Of a stretch of DNA of 64,000 nt, positions 23,611-36,370 are shown one piece after another. The DNA is from Sinohyriopsis cumingii (Eukaryota > Mollusca > Bivalvia > Unionida > Unionidae). Position numbers and translations under genes: made by a program. The notes under the pieces are model-generated. The model saw nothing but the letters and a program-made list of their open reading frames with translations, was not told the origin of the DNA and ran no database searches. The first letter of the stretch is position 1; every line of letters starts with the position of its first letter. The stretch is from NCBI GenBank assembly GCA_028554795.2, contig CM068839.1:87875540-87939539 (forward strand). The letters are read 5' to 3'.

Positions 23611-25000
23611 CTTAATGCAAAATAATGGTGAAAGACAAACGTTAATTCAAATAAAGCATCACACACATACACACGAATGCAACAAGTGTATACAGACAGG
23701 ATGTCTTTCTTTGTCATACTATTTACACCGATAAATCAACAATAACTACTTGAAAGTGTTTTATTCAATTTTTAAATTCGGAAAAATGTGAGAAATACAA
23801 TAAAACTCAAGAAATATTTATTTGTTGGTATTCCGCAGCGTGACAAATGGAACGTAACGCTCAGTGTAATTTCGACAATTTAGAACAAATGTTCATAACC
23901 GACAAAAAGATTTCAAAGAAACTATATATGTAATCTTTACTGGTTCGATCTACAAGTAAATAGCTGCAGGATTCAGCTAATGGTGTACATTTCAAAAGGG
24001 AAATGGGATGAAATTGTCTCGAAGTAATTGTAACCAAAGCGTACTAAAAGATTACATAGCTCGCCTCTTTGAAGTAATTATAAACAATGTAATAAACGAG
24101 TATGTATCTCAACAATTTGATGTAATTGTAACCAGAGTACTAAAGCCGAGTAAATATCTCAACTCGTTGAAGCAACTGTATAACTGTAACAAGAGTAATA
24201 AATGAGTATATATCTCAACTCTCTGAAGTAATTGTAACCAAAGTACAATAAATGATTACATAGCTCATCTCTTAGAGGTAATTGTAACTAGTCTAATAAA
24301 CTATTACATATCTCAGCTCTTCCAAGCAATTGTAAACAAAATGTAATAAATAACAGCTTAGATGACCTCTTCGATGCATTTAATAGTCTTCAGTTTACAT
24401 AATAAAACTAATTATCATGCAGGTCAAAGGTCTTGGTGAGGTCGATGAACATCATGTAGAGTGGTTGACCTTGCTCTGTGTTCTTCTCTTGGAGTTGTCG
24501 TATGGAAAATATCCTGTCTGTCGTCGACCTGCCTGCATTAAAGCCGCACTGGGATTCCAGCTGCACACTGTCCGCCAGCAACTGCAGCCTGTTGAATATA
24601 ATGCGGGCATACACGTTGCCAACGATGCTCAGAAGCGAGATCAAGCGAGATCCCTCTGTAATTATTACAGTCACTGAGGTCGCCATTGTTTTTGTAAACG
24701 GTATCTCGCGCATGTCTTGGGGTCCGCTCCTTCCTCCCAGCAGAGACAAAGTAGCTCATGCAGTGGCTGAAGGAATGTTTGTTTCCCACGTTCGATAGCT
24801 TCGGGCGGGATGATGTCACTACCTGGTGCTTTGTCGTTTGGGAGGGAGTCGATTGCTTTGCTGAGCTCCTCTAAGGTGGGCACTTTGTCGAGCTCATCCA
24901 TGGTGGGCAGTTTTTATGCTGCTAGGGGCCGCATCGGTGACTGACATTTCTTGGGAGTATAGCTCTAGGTAGTGTTCCACCCATCTGGCCATCTGTCATA
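23611..25000. repeat. Monomer B (late, 'cagctgcac' variant)
   Basis: Minisatellite at 24018-24356. It has 'ccagctgcacactg' near 24560 where other B copies have 'ccaggtgcacactg'. Only the next B copy shares this. Confidence 0.95.
24408..24995 (-). mobile_element. LINE RT remnant, B type (late)
   Basis: Split frames 24408-24749 and 24671-24901. The 'cagctg' change gives DSVQLES instead of DSVHLES. Confidence 0.92.
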
Positions 25001-27400
25001 CTTAATGCAAAATAATGGTGAAAGACAAACGTTAATTCAAATAAAGCATCGCACACATACACACGAATGCAACAAGTGTATACAGACATGATGTCTTCCG
25101 TCGTCATACTATATACACCGGCTAATCAACAATAACTACTTAAAAGTGTTTAATTCAATTTTTAAATTCACAAAAATGTGAGAAATACAATAAAACTCAA
25201 GAAATCTTTATTTGTTGGTATTCCGCAGCGTAACAAATGGAACGTAACGCCCAGTGTAATTTCGACAATTTAGAACAAATCTTCATATGCGACAAAAAGA
25301 TTTCAAAGAAACTATATATGTAATCTTTACTGGTTCGATCTACAAGTAAATAACTCCAGGATTCAGTTTATGGTGTACATTTCAAAAGGGAAATGGGATG
25401 AAATTATCTCGAAGTAATTGTAAGCAAAGTGTACTAAAAGATTACATAGCTCGCCTCTTTGAAGTAATTATAAACAATGTAATAAACGAGTATGTATCTC
25501 AACTATTTGATGTAATTGAAACCAGAGTATTAAAGCCGAGTAAATATCTCAACTCGTTGAAGTAACTGTATAACTGTAAAAAGAGTAATAAATAAGTATA
25601 TATCTCAATTCTCTGAAGTAATTGTAACCAAAATACAATAAATGATTACATAGCTCATCTCTTCAAGGTAATTGTAACTAGTCTAATAAACTATTACATA
25701 TCTCAGCTCTTCCAAGCAATTGTTAACAAAATGTAATAAATAACAGCTTAGATGACCTCTTCGATGCATTTAATAGTCTTCAGTTTACATAATAAAATCT
25801 AATTATCATGCAGGTCAATGGTCTTGGTGAGTTCAATGAACATCATGTAGAGTGGTTGACCTTGCTCTGTGTTCTTCTCTTGGAGTTGTCGTATGGAAAA
25901 GATCATGTCTGTCGTCGACCTGCCTGCTTTAAAGCCGCACTGGGATTCCAGGTGCACACGGTCCGCCAGCAACTGCAGCCTGTTGAGTATAATGCGAGAA
26001 TACACTTTGCCAACGATGCTCAGAAGCGAGATCCCTCTGTAATTATTACAGTTACTGAGGTCGCCATTGTTTTTGTAAACGGTATCTCGCGCATATCTTG
26101 GAGGACCGCTCCTTTCCTCCCAGCAGAGACAAAGTAGCTCATGCAGCAGCTGAAGCAATGTTGGTTTCCCACGTTCGATAGCTTTGGGCGGGATGCTGTC
26201 ACTACATGGTGCTTTGTCGTTTGGGACGGAGTCGATTGCTTTGTTGAGCTCCTCTAAGGTGGGCACTTTGTGGAGCTCCTCTATGGTGGGCAGTTTTTAT
26301 GCTGCTAGGGCTGCATCGGTGACTGACATTTCTTGGGAGCATAGCTCTGAGTAGTGTTCCACCCATCTGGCCATCTGTTGCTCGCAGTCAGTGATCTCCT
26401 CTCCCGTCAGAGATTTCTGGCGGACGATCCCTTTCACCATAGGGCCTAGAGCCTTCTTGATATCACAGTACATACCTTGGATGTTTCCGGATTCGGCACT
26501 GCGCTGGAGTCCTTCACATAGTTGTTACCAGTACTCGTTCGCGCACTGTCTAGCGATGTGTTGGGTGTTGCTTCGTGCGCTTCTGAGATCAGCAAGCATC
26601 CGTTCATTAGGGCATTTTTTGTAAGCTTTGAAGGCTTTTCATTTGTCTTCGATTATTGGTTCTATCCTTGATAGATGTGCGCTGAACTAGTGCCAAACGT
26701 GGCCATGGCTGTGCTGTAGATGACACCCTTCATGGCGCTCCACATGGCTGTGGCATCGTGATCTGGCAGGTCTTGGAGTGCCTGGTCCAGGGCTAGTATG
26801 AGAATACAAGAGTATATCAAAATTATGCTCATGTAGCTCTGAGATTTTTTCAGAGACGTACGAAAATTCAATCAAAATCCAATTAAACATTTTATAATTT
26901 CATTTGTATTAAATGTTCTAATTCGAGGTTATTAAAAGCTTATTACATGAATAAACTGCACAATTTTGCAGGTGCCACATTTTACTTAAATAAAAACAGA
27001 CACCATGAAAAAGGAAAAATCAGCCAAATATATTCATATATTACCAAAACATAATGCAAATAGACTTTTTTTTAATACAAATTATTACAAAAAGTGCACC
27101 TGTAAGATTTATAAATTCTTTGGTTGATCTTTTTTATTCTGGCTGTGTCATACAGGAAATGTTTTTTAAACTAAACAGGCATTGGATATTGAAAATCAAT
27201 TATAATCCTTATTATTGCAGCATATATACTTGTCAATTATTCTGGCCAAGCATTATGCTATAAGAATTGCATTGCATAAATGGAAATATATTGTACTGCA
27301 AACCCACTTCCTCACATCCGACCCTGTTATCTGTTCAATGAATGTATTCTACAAGTATCCTCAATGGCATGAATATGTGTTTTCTCTGAAATGTTTCAAA
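25001..27400. repeat. Monomer A2
   Basis: 2400 bp, minisatellite at 25408-25746. It has 'gtgcacctgtaag' near 27096, shared with the A2 two units on (32581), and 'ctgttcaatg' near 27333, which keeps the spacer ORF 27215-27415 open. Private changes at 26818-26835 ('tatcaaaatt', 'catgtagc'). Confidence 0.95.
25799..26796 (-). mobile_element. LINE ORF2 remnant, A2 type
   Basis: RT frame 25799-26266, A2 consensus translation. Confidence 0.92.
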
Positions 27401-28790
27401 CTTAATGCAAAATAATGGTGAAAGACAAACGTTAATTCAAATAAAGCATCACACACATACACACGAATGCAACAAGTGTATACAGACAGGATGTCTTTCT
27501 TTGTCATACTATTTACACCGATAAATCAACAATAACTACTTGAAAGTGTTTTATTCAATTTTTAAATTCGGAAAAATGTGAGAAATACAATAAAACTCAA
27601 GAAATATTTATTTGTTGGTATTCCGCAGCGTGACAAATGGAACGTAACGCTCAGTGTAATTTCGACAATTTAGAACAAATGTTCATAACCGACAAAAAGA
27701 TTTCAAAGAAACTATATATGTAATCTTTACTGGTTCGATCTACAAGTAAATAGCTGCAGGATTCAGCTAATGGTGTACATTTCAAAAGGGAAATGGGATG
27801 AAATTGTCTCGAAGTAATTGTAACCAAAGCGTACTAAAAGATTACATAGCTCGCCTCTTTGAAGTAATTATAAACAATGTAATAAACGAGTATGTATCTC
27901 AACAATTTGATGTAATTGTAACCAGAGTACTAAAGCCGAGTAAATATCTCAACTCGTTGAAGCAACTGTATAACTGTAACAAGAGTAATAAATGAGTATA
28001 TATCTCAACTCTCTGAAGTAATTGTAACCAAAGTACAATAAATGATTACATAGCTCATCTCTTAGAGGTAATTGTAACTAGTCTAATAAACTATTACATA
28101 TCTCAGCTCTTCCAAGCAATTGTAAACAAAATGTAATAAATAACAGCTTAGATGACCTCTTCGATGCATTTAATAGTCTTCAGTTTACATAATAAAACTA
28201 ATTATCATGCAGGTCAAAGGTCTTGGTGAGGTCGATGAACATCATGTAGAGTGGTTGACCTTGCTCTGTGTTCTTCTCTTGGAGTTGTCGTATGGAAAAT
28301 ATCCTGTCTGTCGTCGACCTGCCTGCATTAAAGCCGCACTGGGATTCCAGCTGCACACTGTCCGCCAGCAACTGCAGCCTGTTGAATATAATGCGGGCAT
28401 ACACGTTGCCAACGATGCTCAGAAGCGAGATCAAGCGAGATCCCTCTGTAATTATTACAGTCACTGAGGTCGCCATTGTTTTTGTAAACGGTATCTCGCG
28501 CATGTCTTGGGGTCCGCTCCTTCCTCCCAGCAGAGACAAAGTAGCTCATGCAGTGGCTGAAGGAATGTTTGTTTCCCACGTTCGATAGCTTCGGGCGGGA
28601 TGATGTCACTACCTGGTGCTTTGTCGTTTGGGAGGGAGTCGATTGCTTTGCTGAGCTCCTCTAAGGTGGGCACTTTGTCGAGCTCATCCATGGTGGGCAG
28701 TTTTTATGCTGCTAGGGGCCGCATCGGTGACTGACATTTCTTGGGAGTATAGCTCTAGGTAGTGTTCCACCCATCTGGCCATCTGTCATA
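27401..28790. repeat. Monomer B (late, 'cagctgcac' variant)
   Basis: Minisatellite at 27808-28146. It shares the 'ccagctgcac' marker with the B at 23611, which points to a recent one-unit duplication. Confidence 0.95.
28198..28785 (-). mobile_element. LINE RT remnant, B type (late)
   Basis: Split frames 28198-28539 and 28461-28691, with DSVQLES. Confidence 0.92.
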
Positions 28791-31190
28791 CTTAATGCAA
28801 AATAATGGTGAAAGACAAACGTTAATTCAAATAAAGCATCGCACACATACACACGAATGCAACAAGTGTATACAGACATGATGTCTTCCGTCGTCATACT
28901 ATATACACCGGCTAATCAACAATAACTACTTAAAAGTGTTTAATTCAATTTTTAAATTCACAAAAATGTGAGAAATACAATAAAACTCAAGAAATCTTTA
29001 TTTGTTGGTATTCCGCAGCGTAACAAATGGAACGTAACGCCCAGTGTAATTTCGACAATTTAGAACAAATCTTCATATGCGACAAAAAGATTTCAAAGAA
29101 ACTATATATGTAATCTTTACTGGTTCGATCTACAAGTAAATAACTCCAGGATTCAGTTTATGGTGTACATTTCAAAAGGGAAATGGGATGAAATTATCTC
29201 GAAGTAATTGTAAGCAAAGTGTACTAAAAGATTACATAGCTCGCCTCTTTGAAGTAATTATAAACAATGTAATAAACGAGTATGTATCTCAACTATTTGA
29301 TGTAATTGAAACCAGAGTATTAAAGCCGAGTAAATATCTCAACTCGTTGAAGTAACTGTATAACTGTAAAAAGAGTAATAAATAAGTATATATCTCAATT
29401 CTCTGAAGTAATTGTAACCAAAATACAATAAATGATTACATAGCTCATCTCTTCAAGGTAATTGTAACTAGTCTAATAAACTATTACATATCTCAGCTCT
29501 TCCAAGCAATTGTTAACAAAATGTAATAAATAACAGCTTAGATGACCTCTTCGATGCATTTAATAGTCTTCAGTTTACATAATAAAATCTAATTATCATG
29601 CAGGTCAATGGTCTTGGTGAGTTCAATGAACATCATGTAGAGTGGTTGACCTTGCTCTGTGTTCTTCTCTTGGAGTTGTCGTATGGAAAAGATCATGTCT
29701 GTCGTCGACCTGCCTGCTTTAAAGCCGCACTGGGATTCCAGGTGCACACGGTCCGCCAGCAACTGCAGCCTGTTGAGTATAATGCGAGAATACACTTTGC
29801 CAACGATGCTCAGAAGCGAGATCCCTCTGTAATTATTACAGTTACTGAGGTCGCCATTGTTTTTGTAAACGGTATCTCGCGCATATCTTGGAGGACCGCT
29901 CCTTTCCTCCCAGCAGAGACAAAGTAGCTCATGCAGCAGCTGAAGCAATGTTGGTTTCCCACGTTCGATAGCTTTGGGCGGGATGCTGTCACTACATGGT
30001 GCTTTGTCGTTTGGGACGGAGTCGATTGCTTTGTTGAGCTCCTCTAAGGTGGGCACTTTGTGGAGCTCCTCTATGGTGGGCAGTTTTTATGCTGCTAGGG
30101 CTGCATCGGTGACTGACATTTCTTGGGAGCATAGCTCTGAGTAGTGTTCCACCCATCTGGCCATCTGTTGCTCGCAGTCAGTGATCTCCTCTCCCGTCAG
30201 AGATTTCTGACGGACGATCCCTTTCACCATAGGGCCTAGAGCCTTCTTGATATCACAGTACATACCTTGGATGTTTCCGGATTCGGCACTGCGCTGGAGT
30301 CCTTCACATAGTTGTTACCAGTACTCGTTCGCGCACTGTCTAGCGATGTGTTGGGTGTTGCTTCGTGCGCTTCTGAGATCAGCAAGCATCCGTTCATTAG
30401 GGCATTTTTTGTAAGCTTTGAAGGCTTTTCATTTGTCTTCGATTATTGGTTCTATCCTTGATAGATGTGCGCTGAACTAGTGCCAAACGTGGCCATGGCT
30501 GTGCTGTAGATGACACCCTTCATGGCGCTCCACATGGCTGTGGCATCGTGATCTGGCAGGTCTTGGAGTGCCTGGTCCAGGGCTAGTATGAGAATACAAG
30601 AGTATATCACAATTATGCTCATGCAGCTCTGAGATTTTTTCAGAGACGTACGAAAATTCAATCAAAATCCAATTAAACATTTTATAATTTCATTTGTATT
30701 AAATGTTCTAATTCGAGGTTATTAAAAGCTTATTACATGAATAAACTGCACAATTTTGCAGGTGCCACATTTTACTTAAATAAAAACAGACACCATGAAA
30801 AAGGAAAAATCAGCCAAATATATTCATATATTACCAAAACATAATGCAAATAGACTTTTTTTTAATATAAATTATTACAAAAAGTGCACATGTAAGATTT
30901 ATAAATTCTTTGGTTGATCTTTTTTATTCTGGCTGTGTCATACAGGAAATGTTTTTTAAACTAAACAGGCATTGGATATTGAAAATCAATTATAATCCTT
31001 ATTATTGCAGCATATATACTTGTCAATTATTCTGGCCAAGCATTATGCTATAAGAATTGCATTGCATAAATGGAAATATATTGTACTGCAAACCCACTTC
31101 CTCACATCCGACCCTGTTATCTGTTGAATGAATGTATTCTACAAGTATCCTCAATGGCATGAATATGTGTTTTCTCTGAAATGTTTCAAA
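28791..31190. repeat. Monomer A2
   Basis: 2400 bp, minisatellite at 29198-29536. A private g-to-a at 30210 creates a stop in the plus-strand antisense ORF that is open in the other A2 copies. Confidence 0.95.
29589..30586 (-). mobile_element. LINE ORF2 remnant, A2 type
   Basis: RT frame 29589-30056, A2 consensus translation. The linker carries the private change at 30210. Confidence 0.92.
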
Positions 31191-32580
31191 CTTAATGCAA
31201 AATAATGGTGAAAGACAAACGTTAATTCAAATAAAGCATCACACACATACACACGAATGCAACAAGTGTATACAGACAGGATGTCTTTCTTTGTCATACT
31301 ATTTACACCGATAAATCAACAATAACTACTTGAAAGTGTTTTATTCAATTTTTAAATTCGGAAAAATGTGAGAAATACAATAAAACTCAAGAAATATTTA
31401 TTTGTTGGTATTCCGCAGCGTGACAAATGGAACGTAACGCTCAGTGTAATTTCGACAATTTAGAACAAATGTTCATAACCGACAAAAAGATTTCAAAGAA
31501 ACTATATATGTAATCTTTACTGGTTCGATCTACAAGTAAATAGCTGCAGGATTCAGCTAATGGTGTACATTTCAAAAGGGAAATGGGATGAAATTGTCTC
31601 GAAGTAATTGTAACCAAAGCGTACTAAAAGATTACATAGCTCGCCTCTTTGAAGTAATTATAAACAATGTAATAAACGAGTATGTATCTCAACAATTTGA
31701 TATAATTGTAACCAGAGTACTAAAGCCGAGTAAATATCTCAACTCGTTGAAGCAACTGTATAACTGTAACAAGAGTAATAAATGAGTATATATCTCAACT
31801 CTCTGAAGTAATTGTAACCAAAGTACAATAAATGATTACATAGCTCATCTCTTAGAGGTAATTGTAACTAGTCTAATAAACTATTACATATCTCAGCTCT
31901 TCCAAGCAATTGTAAACAAAATGTAATAAATAACAGCTTAGATGACCTCTTCGATGCATTTAATAGTCTTCAGTTTACATAATAAAACTAATTATCATGC
32001 AGGTCAAAAGTCTTGGTGAGGTCGATGAACATCATGTAGAGTGGTTGACCTTGCTCTGTGTTCTTCTCTTGGAGTTGTCGTATGGAAAATATCCTGTCTG
32101 TCGTCGACCTGCCTGCATTAAAGCCGCACTGGGATTCCAGGTGCACACTGTCCGCCAGCAACTGCAGCCTGTTGAATATAATGCGGGCATACACGTTGCC
32201 AACGATGCTCAGAAGCGAGATCAAACGAGATCCCTCTGTAATTATTACAGTCACTGAGGTCACCATTGTTTTTGTAAACGGTATCTCGCGCATGTCTTGG
32301 GGTCCGCTCCTTCCTCCCAGCAGAGACAAAGTAGCTCATGCAGTGGCTGAAGGAATGTTTGTTTCCCACGTTCGATAGCTTCGGGCGGGATGATGTCACT
32401 ACCTGGTGCTTTGTCGTTTGGGAGGGAGTCGATTGCTTTGCTGAGCTCCTCTAAGGTGAGCACTTTGTCGAGCTCATCCATGGTGGGCAGTTTTTATGCT
32501 GCTAGGGGCCGCATCGGTGACTGACATTTCTTGGGAGTATAGCTCTAGGTAGTGTTCCACCCATCTGGCCATCTGTCATA
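31191..32580. repeat. Monomer B (late, G-to-A changes)
   Basis: Minisatellite at 31598-31936. Five private plus-strand g-to-a changes were found, at 31702, 32009, 32225, 32262 and 32459. Confidence 0.95.
31988..32575 (-). mobile_element. LINE RT remnant, B type (late)
   Basis: Split frames 31988-32329 and 32260-32481. Private coding effects include TKTMV for TKTMA and DKVLT for DKVPT. Confidence 0.92.
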
Positions 32581-34980
32581 CTTAATGCAAAATAATGGTG
32601 AAAGACAAACGTTAATTCAAATAAAGCATCGCACACATACACACGAATGCAACAAGTGTATACAGACATGATGTCTTCCGTCGTCATACTATATACACCG
32701 GCTAATCAACAATAACTACTTAAAAGTGTTTAATTCAATTTTTAAATTCACAAAAATGTGAGAAATACAATAAAACTCAAGAAATCTTTATTTGTTGGTA
32801 TTCCGCAGCGTAACAAATGGAACGTAACGCCCAGTGTAATTTCGACAATTTAGAACAAATCTTCATATGCGACAAAAAGATTTCAAAGAAACTATATATG
32901 TAATCTTTACTGGTTCGATCTACAAGTAAATAACTCCAGGATTCAGTTTATGGTGTACATTTCAAAAGGGAAATGGGATGAAATTATCTCGAAGTAATTG
33001 TAAGCAAAGTGTACTAAAAGATTACATAGCTCGCCTCTTTGAAGTAATTATAAACAATGTAATAAACGAGTATGTATCTCAACTATTTGATGTAATTGAA
33101 ACCAGAGTATTAAAGCCGAGTAAATATCTCAACTCGTTGAAGTAACTGTATAACTGTAAAAAGAGTAATAAATAAGTATATATCTCAATTCTCTGAAGTA
33201 ATTGTAACCAAAATACAATAAATGATTACATAGCTCATCTCTTCAAGGTAATTGTAACTAGTCTAATAAACTATTACATATCTCAGCTCTTCCAAGCAAT
33301 TGTTAACAAAATGTAATAAATAACAGCTTAGATGACCTCTTCGATGCATTTAATAGTCTTCAGTTTACATAATAAAATCTAATTATCATGCAGGTCAATG
33401 GTCTTGGTGAGTTCAATGAACATCATGTAGAGTGGTTGACCTTGCTCTGTGTTCTTCTCTTGGAGTTGTCGTATGGAAAAGATCATGTCTGTCGTCGACC
33501 TGCCTGCTTTAAAGCCGCACTGGGATTCCAGGTGCACACGGTCCGCCAGCAACTGCAGCCTGTTGAGTATAATGCGAGAATACACTTTGCCAACGATGCT
33601 CAGAAGCGAGATCCCTCTGTAATTATTACAGTTACTGAGGTCGCCATTGTTTTTGTAAACGGTATCTCGCGCATATCTTGGAGGACCGCTCCTTTCCTCC
33701 CAGCAGAGACAAAGTAGCTCATGCAGCAGCTGAAGCAATGTTGGTTTCCCACGTTCGATAGCTTTGGGCGGGATGCTGTCACTACATGGTGCTTTGTCGT
33801 TTGGGACGGAGTCGATTGCTTTGTTGAGCTCCTCTAAGGTGGGCACTTTGTGGAGCTCCTCTATGGTGGGCAGTTTTTATGCTGCTAGGGCTGCATCGGT
33901 GACTGACATTTCTTGGGAGCATAGCTCTGAGTAGTGTTCCACCCATCTGGCCATCTGTTGCTCGCAGTCAGTGATCTCCTCTCCCGTCAGAGATTTCTGG
34001 CGGACGATCCCTTTCACCATAGGGCCTAGAGCCTTCTTGATATCACAGTACATACCTTGGATGTTTCCGGATTCGGCACTGCGCTGGAGTCCTTCACATA
34101 GTTGTTACCAGTACTCGTTCGCGCACTGTCTAGCGATGTGTTGGGTGTTGCTTCGTGCGCTTCTGAGATCAGCAAGCATCCGTTCATTAGGGCATTTTTT
34201 GTAAGCTTTGAAGGCTTTTCATTTGTCTTCGATTATTGGTTCTATCCTTGATAGATGTGCGCTGAACTAGTGCCAAACGTGGCCATGGCTGTGCTGTAGA
34301 TGACACCCTTCATGGCGCTCCACATGGCTGTGGCATCGTGATCTGGCAGGTCTTGGAGTGCCTGGTCCAGGGCTAGTATGAGAATACAAGAGTATATCAC
34401 AATTATGCTCATGCAGCTCTGAGATTTTTTCAGAGACGTACGAAAATTCAATCAAAATCCAATTAAACATTTTATAATTTCATTTGTATTAAATGTTCTA
34501 ATTCGAGGTTATTAAAAGCTTATTACATGAATAAACTGCACAATTTTGCAGGTGCCACATTTTACTTAAATAAAAACAGACACCATGAAAAAGGAAAAAT
34601 CAGCCAAATATATTCATATATTACCAAAACATAATGCAAATAGACTTTTTTTTAATATAAATTATTACAAAAAGTGCACCTGTAAGATTTATAAATTCTT
34701 TGGTTGATCTTTTTTATTCTGGCTGTGTCATACAGGAAATGTTTTTTAAACTAAACAGGCATTGGATATTGAAAATCAATTATAATCCTTATTATTGCAG
34801 CATATATACTTGTCAATTATTCTGGCCAAGCATTATGCTATAAGAATTGCATTGCATAAATGGAAATATATTGTACTGCAAACCCACTTCCTCACATCCG
34901 ACCCTGTTATCTGTTCAATGAATGTATTCTACAAGTATCCTCAATGGCATGAATATGTGTTTTCTCTGAAATGTTTCAAA
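32581..34980. repeat. Monomer A2
   Basis: 2400 bp, minisatellite at 32988-33326. It shares 'gtgcacctgtaag' and 'ctgttcaatg' with the A2 at 25001, exactly 7580 bp upstream. Confidence 0.95.
33379..34376 (-). mobile_element. LINE ORF2 remnant, A2 type
   Basis: RT frame 33379-33846, A2 consensus translation. Confidence 0.92.
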
Positions 34981-36370
34981 CTTAATGCAAAATAATGGTG
35001 AAAGACAAACGTTAATTCAAATAAAGCATCACACACATACACACGAATGCAACAAGTGTATACAGACAGGATGTCTTTCTTTGTCATACTATTTACACCG
35101 ATAAATCAACAATAACTACTTGAAAGTGTTTTATTCAATTTTTAAAATCGGAAAAATGTGAGAAATACAATAAAACTCAAGAAATATTTATTTGTTGGTA
35201 TTCCGCAGCGTGACAAATGGAACGTAACGCTCAGTGTAATTTCGACAATTTAGAACAAATGTTCATAACCGACAAAAAGATTTCAAAGAAACTATATATG
35301 TAATCTTTACTGGTTCGATCTACAAGTAAATAGCTGCAGGATTCAGCTAATGGTGTACATTTCAAAAGGGAAATGGGATGAAATTGTCTCGAAGTAATTG
35401 TAACCAAAGCGTACTAAAAGATTACATAGCTCGCCTCTTTGAAGTAATTATAAACAATGTAATAAACGAGTATGTATCTCAACAATTTGATGTAATTGTA
35501 ACCAGAGTACTAAAGCCGAGTAAATATCTCAACTCGTTGAAGCAACTGTATAACTGTAACAAGAGTAATAAATGAGTATATATCTCAACTCTCTGAAGTA
35601 ATTGTAACCAAAGTACAATAAATGATTACATAGCTCATCTCTTAGAGGTAATTGTAACTAGTCTAATAAACTATTACATATCTCAGCTCTTCCAAGCAAT
35701 TGTAAACAAAATGTAATAAATAACAGCTTAGATGACCTCTTCGATGCATTTAATAGTCTTCAGTTTACATAATAAAACTAATTATCATGCAGGTCAAAGG
35801 TCTTGGTGAGGTCGATGAACATCATGTAGAGTGGTTGACCTTGCTCTGTGTTCTTCTCTTGGAGTTGTCGTATGGAAAATATCCTGTCTGTCGTCGACCT
35901 GCCTGCATTAAAGCCGCACTGGGATTCCAGGTGCACACTGTCCGCCAGCAACTGCAGCCTGTTGAATATAATGCGGGCATACACGTTGCCAACGATGCTC
36001 AGAAGCGAGATCAAGCGAGATCCCTCTGTAATTATTACAGTCACTGAGGTCGCCATTGTTTTTGTAAACGGTATCTCGCGCATGTCTTGGGGTCCGCTCC
36101 TTCCTCCCAGCAGAGACAAAGTAGCTCATGCAGTGGCTGAAGGAATGTTTGTTTCCCACGTTCGATAGCTTCGGGCGGGATGATGTCACTACCTGGTGCT
36201 TTGTCGTTTGGGAGGGAGTCGATTGCTTTGCTGAGCTCCTCTAAGGTGGGCACTTTGTCGAGCTCATCCATGGTGGGCAGTTTTTATGCTGCTAGGGGCC
36301 GCATCGGTGACTGACATTTCTTGGGAGTATAGCTCTAGGTAGTGTTCCACCCATCTGGCCATCTGTCATA
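34981..36370. repeat. Monomer B (late)
   Basis: Minisatellite at 35388-35726. Private 'tttaaaatcgg' near 35145. It is followed by 'catatttaatg' instead of 'catacttaatg', a junction variant shared only with the next B. Confidence 0.95.
35778..36365 (-). mobile_element. LINE RT remnant, B type (late)
   Basis: Split frames 35778-36119 and 36041-36271, late-B consensus. Confidence 0.92.

Noticed and set aside
27215-27415. 66-codon ORF in the AT-rich spacer of some A2 copies
   Set aside because: A single c/g difference opens or closes it between otherwise identical copies; no homology seen.
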